Shown in pieces: positions 51,669 through 59,412 of a stretch of DNA of 64,000 nt. The first letter of the stretch is position 1, and every line of letters begins with the position of its first letter. The notes below the pieces were generated by a model that had not been told where the DNA came from, did no database searches, and was given only the letters and a program-made list of their open reading frames with translations. Source of the DNA: UBA8231 sp036011085 (GTDB lineage Bacteria > Latescibacterota > UBA2968 > UBA8231); NCBI GenBank assembly GCA_036011085.1, contig DASCMS010000095.1, forward strand, positions 1 to 64,000. Direction: 5' to 3'. Both the position numbers and the translations under genes were made by a program.

Positions 51669-53115
51669 CATCTTCCTGCGAGATCCTGAACTCGGGGGCC
51701 AGATTCTCGAAGCTGGCACTGTCGGCATTCCACATCAGATGCACTGAACCGGTGGGTCCGTTGCGCTGCTTGCCGATGATGATCTCCGCCGTCCCCTCCA
51801 GGCTGGCCCCATCGGGAGACTTCAGTCCATACACGTCCGGTCGGTAGATGAACATGACCACGTCCGCGTCCTGCTCGATGGATCCGCTCTCTCGCAAGTC
51901 GGACAGCTGCGGGCGCTTGTCGGTACGGGCCTCGGGCGCGCGTGACAGTTGGGACAGAGCCAGCACCGGCACGTTCAACTCCTTGGCCAGTCCCTTCAGA
52001 CCACGCGAAATCCGTGACACCTCCTGCTCCCGGCTCTGCACGTTCTCGTGGGAGCTCATCAACTGCAGGTAGTCGATGACGACCATGCCGATTCCGTGGT
52101 CGCGCTGCAGACGCCGCGATTTGGCCCTGGCTTCCAGTACGGTGATTCCGGGCGTGTCATCGATATAGATCGGCGCCTGGGCCAAACGGCCGACGTTCCG
52201 GGTTAGATGGATCCAGTCATCTTCGCGCAGCCGTCCCGTGCGCAGCTTGTGCAGGTCCACGCCTGTCTGGATACACAGCAGGCGTTGGGCCAGCTGCTGT
52301 TTCGACATCTCCAGGCTGAAGAAAGCCACACCGACACCGTGCTCCACGGCGGCACGGCAACAGAAGGACAGGGACAGTGCCGTCTTGCCCACGCTCGGGC
52401 GTGCCGCCAGGATAACCAGATCGCTGTTCTGGAACCCCGAGGTCATGTCGTTGAGATCGGTGTACCCCGTGTTGACCCCGGAGACGGCACTCGTCTGGTT
52501 GTGGGCCCTCTCGATACTCTCGAAGGTGTCCTGCAGGACCGTCTCGATCGACTCGAAGCCCTGGCTCAGCTTCTTCTCCGAGAGGGAGAAGATGCGTCCC
52601 TCCGACCAGTCCAACAGCTCGTGCACGTCCGACTTGCCCTCGTACGCGCGGCTGGAGATCTCCGACGACGCCTCGATGAGCCCGCGGCTCAGTCCCCGCT
52701 CGACGACGATCTTGGCATGGTGTTCGATATTGGCCGCCGAGGCCACGCCACCGGCCAGCTCCGCCAGGTAGACGACACCACCGGCTTCGTCGAGTTGCCC
52801 GCGACGTTTCAGCTCCTCGCTCACCGTCAGCTGGTCGACGGCCTCGTTGCGCTCGTAAAGGGAGATCATGGCGGTGAAGATGCGTCCGTGGGGGCGCTGA
52901 TAGAACGCCTCTTCATCCAGCAGTTCGATGGCCCGACCCACGGCGCGCCCGTCGATCAGCATCGCCCCGAGGACGGCCTGTTCGACTTCCACCGCCTGCG
53001 GCGGCATACGATCCAGATTCGATCCGGAACCGCCGCCCTGCGCCCCGGGGGGTGGGCCGAAGTCGCGGCCCGGCTGGCCGGGGCCGTCGTGGCCGTTTCC
53101 TGGAGGGCCGTTCAC
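51655..53115 (-). CDS. dnaB: replicative DNA helicase
   Basis: Hexameric fork helicase. The 486-residue product has an N-terminal Gly/Pro-rich disordered stretch of about 35 residues, then the DnaB N-domain (EVEQAVLGAMLID), the linker and the RecA-like C-domain with Walker A ARPSVGKTALS, Walker B VVIDYLQLM and QLSRAPE. GTG at 53115 overlaps the glycosylase stop as GTGA; an ATG at 53148 would overlap it by 37 bases. Last gene of the long minus-strand block. The C-terminal codons form a perfect hairpin with the downstream gap. Confidence 0.95.
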   Translation of the reverse strand: MNGPPGNGHDGPGQPGRDFGPPPGAQGGGSGSNLDRMPPQAVEVEQAVLGAMLIDGRAVGRAIELLDEEAFYQRPHGRIFTAMISLYERNEAVDQLTVSEELKRRGQLDEAGGVVYLAELAGGVASAANIEHHAKIVVERGLSRGLIEASSEISSRAYEGKSDVHELLDWSEGRIFSLSEKKLSQGFESIETVLQDTFESIERAHNQTSAVSGVNTGYTDLNDMTSGFQNSDLVILAARPSVGKTALSLSFCCRAAVEHGVGVAFFSLEMSKQQLAQRLLCIQTGVDLHKLRTGRLREDDWIHLTRNVGRLAQAPIYIDDTPGITVLEARAKSRRLQRDHGIGMVVIDYLQLMSSHENVQSREQEVSRISRGLKGLAKELNVPVLALSQLSRAPEARTDKRPQLSDLRESGSIEQDADVVMFIYRPDVYGLKSPDGASLEGTAEIIIGKQRNGPTGSVHLMWNADSASFENLAPEFRISQEDDEFP

Positions 53116-53822
53116 AGTTGCCTGCCGTCGTGGAGGCGGCGCACCCATTTCACATCATCCCAGGCGGCGCGTTTATAGCCGGCATTACGCAACAGAGCCG
53201 CCGGATGATAGGTGACCACCAGGGGGATGCCCTGGTATTGATGCAGGGCCCCACGCAGCCGCGACAGGGACAGCTCCGTCTTCAGCAGCGCGTGGGCGGC
53301 ATGCCGGCCGAGACAGCAGATAACCCGCGGGCGCACCAGTTCGATCTGCCGCTGCAGGTAGGGCTCACAGCTGGCCACCTCTTCGGGCTGCGGATCGCGA
53401 TTGTTCGGCGGTCGACACTTCAGAACGTTGCAGATATACACGTCGTCCCGCGACATCTGCATGGCACCGATGATCTTCGTCAGCAGCTCCCCCGCCGGGC
53501 CGACGAAAGGCTGCCCCTGACGATCCTCTTCCTGGCCCGGCGCCTCGCCGACGAACATGATGTCGGCGTCCCTATTGCCGGAGCCGAAGACGAAGTTCTT
53601 ACGGGTGTGGCCCAGCTGGCAGTTGAGGCAGTCGCTGATGTTCTGTCGGAAGAGATCCAGATCGTCGCCATCGACGACGGGAGTGACGGCGACATCGGGC
53701 GTCGAAGCTTCTTCGGGAACAACGAAATACCGGCCCTCGAAGGCCAGCAGATCTTCGAGACTGCGTCGCACATCGGCGAGCGTGGCGTCGTAGTCTGTAT
53801 CCTGGGTCGGTGTGTCGGCCAT
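53112..53822 (-). CDS. uracil-DNA glycosylase, family 4
   Basis: A 236-residue Fe-S uracil-DNA glycosylase (UdgA type) that excises uracil from deaminated DNA. It has the cluster cysteines in CLNCQLG and later CEPYL and VICCLG, motif A GEAPGQEEDRQGQPFVG and the second active-site motif TYHPAALLR. The first 60 residues are an acidic extension typical of SPO1-like members. ATG at 53822. It is coupled to dnaB by a GTGA overlap and lies 35 bases downstream of coaBC. Confidence 0.93.
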   Translation of the reverse strand: MADTPTQDTDYDATLADVRRSLEDLLAFEGRYFVVPEEASTPDVAVTPVVDGDDLDLFRQNISDCLNCQLGHTRKNFVFGSGNRDADIMFVGEAPGQEEDRQGQPFVGPAGELLTKIIGAMQMSRDDVYICNVLKCRPPNNRDPQPEEVASCEPYLQRQIELVRPRVICCLGRHAAHALLKTELSLSRLRGALHQYQGIPLVVTYHPAALLRNAGYKRAAWDDVKWVRRLHDGRQL

Positions 53823-53856
53823 GAGGGCGTGAAGATGCCGGGGTGGCCGAGCCCAG

Positions 53857-55083
53857 TCAACTCGCTGACGTCTCGGGAGGCAGGCGCTCCTTTACTGCGT
53901 CCAGAATCCGGTCGGCCACAGCCAGCTTGCTCATGAGGGGTAGTTGGGTCTCGGCATCGGCATCGTCTATCAGCGTCACCAGATTCGTGTCGGTGCCAAA
54001 GCCGGCGCCAGGATCGGTGAGGTTGTTGAGCACGATGAGGTCGGCGTTTTTCTCGGCCCGCTTCGCCCGCGCCCGCGCCGGACCGTCCTCCGTCTCCATG
54101 GCGAAGGCGACGACGACGCGCTGCCCTTTGTCGGCTCCCAGATCGGCGGCGATATCGGGATTCTCCACCAGGTCCACGGACATGGCGTCCACGCCCCGCT
54201 TCAGCTTCTTGGCCGACACCGACCGTGCCCGGTAGTCGGACGGGGCAGCGGCCATGATCGCTGCGTCCGCCTCCTGGAAGGCGGCCGTCGTCACCGCGTG
54301 CATCTCGAGAGCGGAGCGAACCTGTGTTACCAGCATATCGGCCGGGGTCGGCAGATCGGTCGGCCCCGTCACCAGGTGCACGCTGGCGCCCCTGGCACTG
54401 GCCCTGCTGGCAATGGCGTACCCCATTTTGCCGCTGGACCGGTTGCCGATGAACCGCACGGGGTCCAGATCTTCGACTGTCGGCCCAGCGGTCACGACGA
54501 TATGACGCCCCACCAGGTCCGGAGTACCGGTCAGTTGGCCGGCAAGCCTGCCGACGACGGCTTCGACGATTCGTTCTGGCGGCGCCATACGTCCCTTGCC
54601 GGAAGCACCGGAAGCCAGATGTCCGGTTTCCGGCTCCACCCAGCCCGCACCACCGGCACGAAGCAAGTCGATGTTCGCCTGAACCCGTTCCGAGCCGAGC
54701 ATTGTCTCTTCCATGGCCGCCGCCAGCATCAAAGGCGCCGCTGCCGCCAGGCAGATCGTCGTCGGCAGGTCGTCGGCGATCCCGGCGGCCAGCTTGCCGA
54801 TGAAGTTGGCTGTCGCTGGCGCCACGAGGAACAGCTCCGACCACTGTGCCAGGCCTATATGCAGTACTGGAAACTCGTCAGTCGGGGCGAACATGTCGGC
54901 GTGGACCGGATGCCCGGAGAGAACCGAGAGGGTGGTATCGGTGACGAACTGGGCCGCGTTGCCCGTCCGCACGACACGGATGTCCGCCCCCTCTTCCTGC
55001 AGCAATCGCACCACGAGGGGAGCCTTGTACGCGGCGATGCCACCGGTGACACCGAGCAGGATGCGGCGGCCCTGAAGCCTCAC
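53857..55083 (-). CDS. coaBC: bifunctional CoaBC (phosphopantothenoylcysteine synthetase/decarboxylase)
   Basis: Two consecutive steps of coenzyme A synthesis. The 408-residue protein has the flavoprotein decarboxylase first (LLGVTGGIAAYKAP, active His in VLHIGLAQWSE, APATANFIGKLA). The CTP-dependent synthetase follows (VTAGPTVEDLDPVRFIGNRSSGKMG, AAPSDYR, SAKKLKRG). GTG at 55083 overlaps the CMP kinase stop (GTGA). Length fits family. The order yicC-kinase-coaBC copies the usual yicC-gmk-rpoZ-coaBC string, but rpoZ is absent. Confidence 0.95.
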   Translation of the reverse strand: MRLQGRRILLGVTGGIAAYKAPLVVRLLQEEGADIRVVRTGNAAQFVTDTTLSVLSGHPVHADMFAPTDEFPVLHIGLAQWSELFLVAPATANFIGKLAAGIADDLPTTICLAAAAPLMLAAAMEETMLGSERVQANIDLLRAGGAGWVEPETGHLASGASGKGRMAPPERIVEAVVGRLAGQLTGTPDLVGRHIVVTAGPTVEDLDPVRFIGNRSSGKMGYAIASRASARGASVHLVTGPTDLPTPADMLVTQVRSALEMHAVTTAAFQEADAAIMAAAPSDYRARSVSAKKLKRGVDAMSVDLVENPDIAADLGADKGQRVVVAFAMETEDGPARARAKRAEKNADLIVLNNLTDPGAGFGTDTNLVTLIDDADAETQLPLMSKLAVADRILDAVKERLPPETSAS

Positions 55084-55628
55084 GAGGCCGACTCCGGGTG
55101 CCTTAGCTCCGCCAGTACCAGAGTGCACAGCTGATCGGCGCCCGTCTGGTTGGAGTCGAGAACGAGATCGTAGACTGAAATGTCCGACAAGTCGATATCG
55201 TGATGTTCTGCATAGCGCCGCCGTTCGGACTCTTCGCGCTCACGGACAGCCGCTGTCGCCTGCTCCCGGCTCTGTTTGTCACGGGAGGAGACGCGGAGGG
55301 CTCTGGTCTCCACGTCGGCCTGGAGCCACACCTTGCAGGCGGACAGGCGCTGACGGTGCGCCATCCATCCCATCAGGCGACCCTCCAGGACGCAACCCCC
55401 ATCCGTCTGCTGAGCCAGTTCCACCATACGGGCGTCGAGCTGGCGATCGATGGCGCCATCGGCCTCGGCCAGGCGGCCATACTCCGGCAGCGACACCCCT
55501 GCCTCATCCGCCAGTTGGCGGAAGACCTGGCCGGTATTCAGATGGGTCCATCCCGTCTGCCCTATCAGTGCCCTGCACAGGATGGTGGTTCCGCTGCCGG
55601 GCAAGCCGCTGATGGTCACGAGTCGCAT
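55080..55628 (-). CDS. archaeal-type cytidylate kinase-like protein
   Basis: A 182-residue P-loop kinase. The Walker A is ISGLPGSGTT, followed by LNTGQVFRQLADEAGVSLPEY, EADGAIDRQLDAR, VLEGRLMGWMA, KVWLQADVETRALRV and DLSDISVYDLVLDS. This chain matches type-2 CMP kinases of archaea rather than bacterial Cmk or Gmk. It would phosphorylate CMP/dCMP with ATP. ATG 55628. It stands between yicC and coaBC, where guanylate kinase usually sits. Stop overlaps coaBC. Confidence 0.85.
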   Translation of the reverse strand: MRLVTISGLPGSGTTILCRALIGQTGWTHLNTGQVFRQLADEAGVSLPEYGRLAEADGAIDRQLDARMVELAQQTDGGCVLEGRLMGWMAHRQRLSACKVWLQADVETRALRVSSRDKQSREQATAAVREREESERRRYAEHHDIDLSDISVYDLVLDSNQTGADQLCTLVLAELRHPESAS

Positions 55629-55641
55629 ATCGGTTCCGGGA

Positions 55642-56523
55642 TCAGGCCAGGTTCTGCACCTGTTCGCGCAGACGTTCGACCTCTTCCTTGACGTCCACGG
55701 CGTGGTGGATGATGCCACTGTCGGCGGATTTCGACGAAACCGTGTTGATCTCGCGGTGCATCTCCTGCAGCAGGAAGTTGAGTCGGCGACCCACATCTCC
55801 CCCCTTGTCCAGGGCGTCGAAGAACTGTTCAAGATGACTGCGCAGGCGCACGATCTCTTCGGTGATATCGCCACGCTCGGCAATCAGGACGACCTCGGTG
55901 GCCAGCCGTTCCTCGGCGACCTCTCCGGGGCGCAGCAGCGCGTCGACTTTCTCCCGCAAGCGACGGCGCACTTCCTCCCGCCCGCCGGCGGCGATCGCTT
56001 CGATCCGGTCGGTCAGATCGCCGAGCAGATTCAGTCGGGCGCGCAGATCGGCGGCCAGGGTGGCGCCCTCGGTGAGGCGCATCTGCTCCAGTTCGGCGAG
56101 AGCGTCGTCCACTGCCTGCATGACGAGAGCTGCCACCTGATCCGGATCGGGCGCTGGGGCCTCGGACCGAAACAGCCCGGGCATGCGCGCCAGTACTTCA
56201 AGGCTGACGGGACCCGTATTGCCCAGTTCGGCCAGGCGCTCCAACTCCTTCACGTACTGGGTCGCCATCTCGGTGTTCAGTTCGGGAAGTCCGGAACCCT
56301 CCGACGTGTCCTCGACTTCGACTGTCCCGGTGACCTTGCCCCGGCTCAGACGGCTCTGCACACGCTCACGAATCCGCGGCTCCAACTCCTGCAGCCCGCT
56401 GCCGCAGCGCAGCGACAGATCCAGGAAACGTCCATTGACCGATCGCAGTACGATACGCACACAGACGCCATCCGCTTCGGCACTGCCGCTGCCGAATCCG
56501 GTCATGCTCGTGATCTTTCCCAT
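55642..56523 (-). CDS. YicC family endoribonuclease
   Basis: A 293-residue YicC protein. It has the family start ITSMTGFG, RSVNGRFLDLSLR, LSRGKVTGTVEVED and the C-terminal DUF1732 block EMHREINTVSSKSADSGI followed by KEEVERLREQVQNL. YicC proteins are hexameric ribonucleases affecting sRNA such as RyhB in E. coli. ATG 56523 begins the conserved domain; ATG 56532 is nine bases upstream. It follows the propeller lipoprotein gene directly and the CMP kinase is 13 bases downstream. Confidence 0.93.
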   Translation of the reverse strand: MGKITSMTGFGSGSAEADGVCVRIVLRSVNGRFLDLSLRCGSGLQELEPRIRERVQSRLSRGKVTGTVEVEDTSEGSGLPELNTEMATQYVKELERLAELGNTGPVSLEVLARMPGLFRSEAPAPDPDQVAALVMQAVDDALAELEQMRLTEGATLAADLRARLNLLGDLTDRIEAIAAGGREEVRRRLREKVDALLRPGEVAEERLATEVVLIAERGDITEEIVRLRSHLEQFFDALDKGGDVGRRLNFLLQEMHREINTVSSKSADSGIIHHAVDVKEEVERLREQVQNLA

Positions 56524-56533
56524 GTCTCCCATT

Positions 56534-57778
56534 TCAAGAGCCCGGGTCGACGATGACCCGGACGATACGGGTAAACCCCGTCAGTTGTGTGCGGTACGTC
56601 AAGCCGCCAAGAGTGATCTTCGACAGGGCCGTCTCTCCGGCCACCCAGAGCTGGCCATTCTCCTCATCGGCGTACAGAGAGCTGGCACCGGGAACATCCT
56701 GGACCTGGAGCAGGATTCCCCCCTCGCTATCGTAAGCCACCAGTCCACCCTCCCCCAGAATCCAGGCGACACCCGAGGCATCGGCCACGTCGATCGCCTT
56801 GGCCGGACCATAAGGAAATGGTACCACGCGCACCGGCGCCCGGGGCGTCAGCCGCAGCACCCGGAGTCCCTCGCCGTCGATCGCCCATGCCTGGCAGCAG
56901 ATCGTGTCCGACGCGTCCAGGTCCAACAGCCCCGTCAGTCCCTCCCATTGACCGCCACGGAATCCCAGCTCGTCAAACCAGAGTACGCGGTCCGTCGCAG
57001 CATCTGCGATCCACACACCCCCTTTCGGCGATGGTGCCACGGCGATCGGCTGTGACAGCGTAGCATCCACTTCGGCCAGTTCCAGCGTGTCCCCTTCAGC
57101 GTCGAGGGAGAACTCGTACACGGCACCATCGGCAGGATCAGCCACCCAGCCGACGCGGGCCACTACATCCAGGGCAACGGAGCCACCGGAGGTCATCCGC
57201 GTCCCGAAACGATGGAGCGTGCCATCGGCGTCGATGCGATTCAGCGAGGTGAGCCTGTTGTCGGCAACCCAGGCGGCCCCGGTCCGCCCGTCGACGGCGA
57301 GACCGGCCAGTGCCGGGAAGCGTCCTCGCGCAAACAGGCCACGGCGGCCATCCGGTGTGAGCCGCCACACCAGGCCGGTGCCGGCATCGGCCACCCAGCC
57401 GTGCTCTTTGCCAGGGGTGGCCAGCTGTTCCCCGGCGATGGCCAGTTCGTCCTCGCCGTCGATCCCCAGCCTCAGTCCGTACCGGTACAGCGTGCCATTG
57501 ATGACATCGGTATCGGTGAAGCTCGTGTCCCCGGGGTCCACTTCGAAGATGATTCGCTGCAGCTGGTCCCCGCCCTCGCGCCAGATGCGTACCGCGAGCA
57601 GATCATCGAAGCGGCTGAAGTCCCAGCGCAGCCGCACGAAGCCGTCACCGGCCAGTGCTTCGAGGGGATCGGCCAGATCGATGGGGCTGTCGGCCCGGGC
57701 GTCGAGCGGATTGCGGCGCGGACGATCAGCACAGCCGTCGACGAGCAACAGCATGGCGGCGAGCAGAGCCCAGATCAT
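56534..57778 (-). CDS. lipoprotein with NHL-type beta-propeller
   Basis: A 414-residue predicted outer-envelope lipoprotein: signal ending LLLVDGC (lipobox Cys at 16). An Ig/fibronectin-like stretch follows (FVRLRWDFSRFDDLLAVRIWR), then about six NHL-like propeller blades with the recurring pattern GVWIADAATDRVLWF, GWVADPADGAVYEF and GQLWVAGETALSKI. No catalytic residues are apparent; such propellers act as binding scaffolds. ATG 57778 overlaps the stop of the small membrane protein gene by one base. It belongs to the envelope operon with a PQQ-propeller lipoprotein and the Omp85 fusion. Confidence 0.82.
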   Translation of the reverse strand: MIWALLAAMLLLVDGCADRPRRNPLDARADSPIDLADPLEALAGDGFVRLRWDFSRFDDLLAVRIWREGGDQLQRIIFEVDPGDTSFTDTDVINGTLYRYGLRLGIDGEDELAIAGEQLATPGKEHGWVADAGTGLVWRLTPDGRRGLFARGRFPALAGLAVDGRTGAAWVADNRLTSLNRIDADGTLHRFGTRMTSGGSVALDVVARVGWVADPADGAVYEFSLDAEGDTLELAEVDATLSQPIAVAPSPKGGVWIADAATDRVLWFDELGFRGGQWEGLTGLLDLDASDTICCQAWAIDGEGLRVLRLTPRAPVRVVPFPYGPAKAIDVADASGVAWILGEGGLVAYDSEGGILLQVQDVPGASSLYADEENGQLWVAGETALSKITLGGLTYRTQLTGFTRIVRVIVDPGS

Positions 57779-58260
57779 CAGAAAAACACGAAGCGAGCCG
57801 TCAGCACCAGACCAGCTTCCATGATGAGGAATCCCGCCCCGGCGATGCGGTCATGCCGTTCGGCGCTGTCGAGGGCGTCCTGCTGCCGACCCGCACCGGC
57901 CGAACTCAGGTATCGATCATAGGCATCTTCGGCCTCATTCGTGCTCCAGTAGGCGACGAGCGCCCCGGTTGCGGCAAGACCGACGCTGGCCAGCAGGGCG
58001 GGACGCCAGCGGTCCGGCTCGGCCTCGTCTGCGAGCCGGGCCGGGCCGCCCCCCTGCTCATAGGCAACGCCCGGGCGTTGGACTGAAACACTGCTAACTG
58101 ATTGCCTGGCAGTCAGTTGAATCGTTGACATAAACGGCGCCACGAGGGGAAGAATCCGCGGAAGTCCGGTCGGAATGCCCTGGGACTGAGCCTGCAGCAG
58201 CGTCGGCACGAGCAAGCAGACGACGAGGGCACGTCTGCTGTAGTCTCTCCGAAAGATCAT
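57778..58260 (-). CDS. small exported membrane-associated protein
   Basis: A 160-residue protein of unknown function. It begins with a signal peptide (ALVVCLLVPTLLQAQSQG) and has two hydrophobic segments in the second half (ALLASVGLAATGALVAYW and FLIMEAGLVLTARFVFF). Between them lies a helical Tyr/Ala/Asp stretch, EAEDAYDRYLSSA. ATG 58260 overlaps the PQQ-propeller stop (ATGA). The arrangement in the Omp85-fusion operon suggests an envelope partner; no family recognised. Confidence 0.72.
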   Translation of the reverse strand: MIFRRDYSRRALVVCLLVPTLLQAQSQGIPTGLPRILPLVAPFMSTIQLTARQSVSSVSVQRPGVAYEQGGGPARLADEAEPDRWRPALLASVGLAATGALVAYWSTNEAEDAYDRYLSSAGAGRQQDALDSAERHDRIAGAGFLIMEAGLVLTARFVFF

Positions 58261-59390
58261 CGACTGAACACGTAGGTGGTACCGCGCTCGGTGGTCACCG
58301 CCAAGCGCTGCCGCGTCAGGGCCACACTCGTGAGCACCGGACCATCGAGCTGCTGCTGCCATCGCATCGACCCGTCGGTGGTGTCCACCGCATGCAACCA
58401 GCCATCGCCGGCGCCGAGATAGATCGTGCTCGCCGTGCCGACGGGCGCACCCCGCACGATCCCCTCGGTGACACAGCGCCACAGAGGCTGACCAGTGGCC
58501 AAGTCAAAGGCGTAGAGGCTCTGGTCCGTGGAACCCACCGCGACCTGTGTACTGGAGACGTACAGCCCCAACGACGGCAGACCATCGAACTCCGCCCACC
58601 AGAGCGACTCTCCAGTCTCGGCGGCAAGCGCATGGAGACGTCCATCGATCGCGGCCAGCACGCGGCCCTCGTCGATGTCGACCGTCGGTCGGGATCGCAC
58701 GGGGCTGCCCAGATCCCGACGCCAGAGGACGTGACCGCTGTCGATACTCGCCGCCACCAGATCACCGGCACCGTCGGCGATGTAGAGGACATCACCTGCA
58801 AGGCTAGGGGCCCCCGTCAGCGGCGCCTCGAGGTCGAGAGTCCACAGAACACGGCCGTCAGCGGCGGCCAGGGCCCGCATCTTCCCTGATTCCATCGCCG
58901 CATAGACCGTGTCTCCCCGAACCACGACAGCGGCACAGAGTGCGCCCTCCTGTCGCCAGACGATGTCACCTGACTCGAGATCGATGGCCCGCAGCTGGGA
59001 CGGATCCTCCAGGATCGAGACGAGCATGATCCGTCCGCCGCCACCGGCCAGGGCGGGCGGACCGCACACCGGATCGTCGGAACTGCGCTTGCCCACCCGC
59101 GTCCCGCTGATCACGTCAAACACGTACAGGTCCGGCGCCTTCGACCACTGCAACAGCAGGGGCCCGGCGATCAACGGACTGCCCAGGGGCGGCTTGTCCA
59201 CCTCCTGCTGCCAGCGCAGACGGAGCGGCGGCTCGAGGCCGTCGATGAGCAGCCCATCGCCACTGGCATCCCCGGCCGCCTGTGTCCAGCCGGACTGGGT
59301 CTCCGGGGACCAGGGGGCATACAGAACCCCGGAGCCGCAGGCCGTCCAGACAGAGCTCAGCGTCAGCAGGATGGCCCCCGCCTGCCACAT
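58257..59390 (-). CDS. PQQ-like beta-propeller lipoprotein, BamB-like
   Basis: A 377-residue lipoprotein with lipobox Cys in SSVWTAC and an eight-bladed PQQ-type propeller. The blade signature recurs as RAIDLESGDIVWRQEG, RALAAADGRVLWTLDLE, VAASIDSGHVLWRRDLG and YAFDLATGQPLWRCV. BamB of the BAM outer-membrane assembly complex has the same design. ATG 59390. The Omp85-protease gene ends 22 bases upstream, and the small membrane protein gene overlaps downstream by ATGA. No quinone cofactor is implied. A scaffold role beside the Omp85 barrel is inferred from context. Confidence 0.85.
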   Translation of the reverse strand: MWQAGAILLTLSSVWTACGSGVLYAPWSPETQSGWTQAAGDASGDGLLIDGLEPPLRLRWQQEVDKPPLGSPLIAGPLLLQWSKAPDLYVFDVISGTRVGKRSSDDPVCGPPALAGGGGRIMLVSILEDPSQLRAIDLESGDIVWRQEGALCAAVVVRGDTVYAAMESGKMRALAAADGRVLWTLDLEAPLTGAPSLAGDVLYIADGAGDLVAASIDSGHVLWRRDLGSPVRSRPTVDIDEGRVLAAIDGRLHALAAETGESLWWAEFDGLPSLGLYVSSTQVAVGSTDQSLYAFDLATGQPLWRCVTEGIVRGAPVGTASTIYLGAGDGWLHAVDTTDGSMRWQQQLDGPVLTSVALTRQRLAVTTERGTTYVFSR

Positions 59391-59412
59391 CGGGCGGCGG
59401 CGGCACCAGCGG

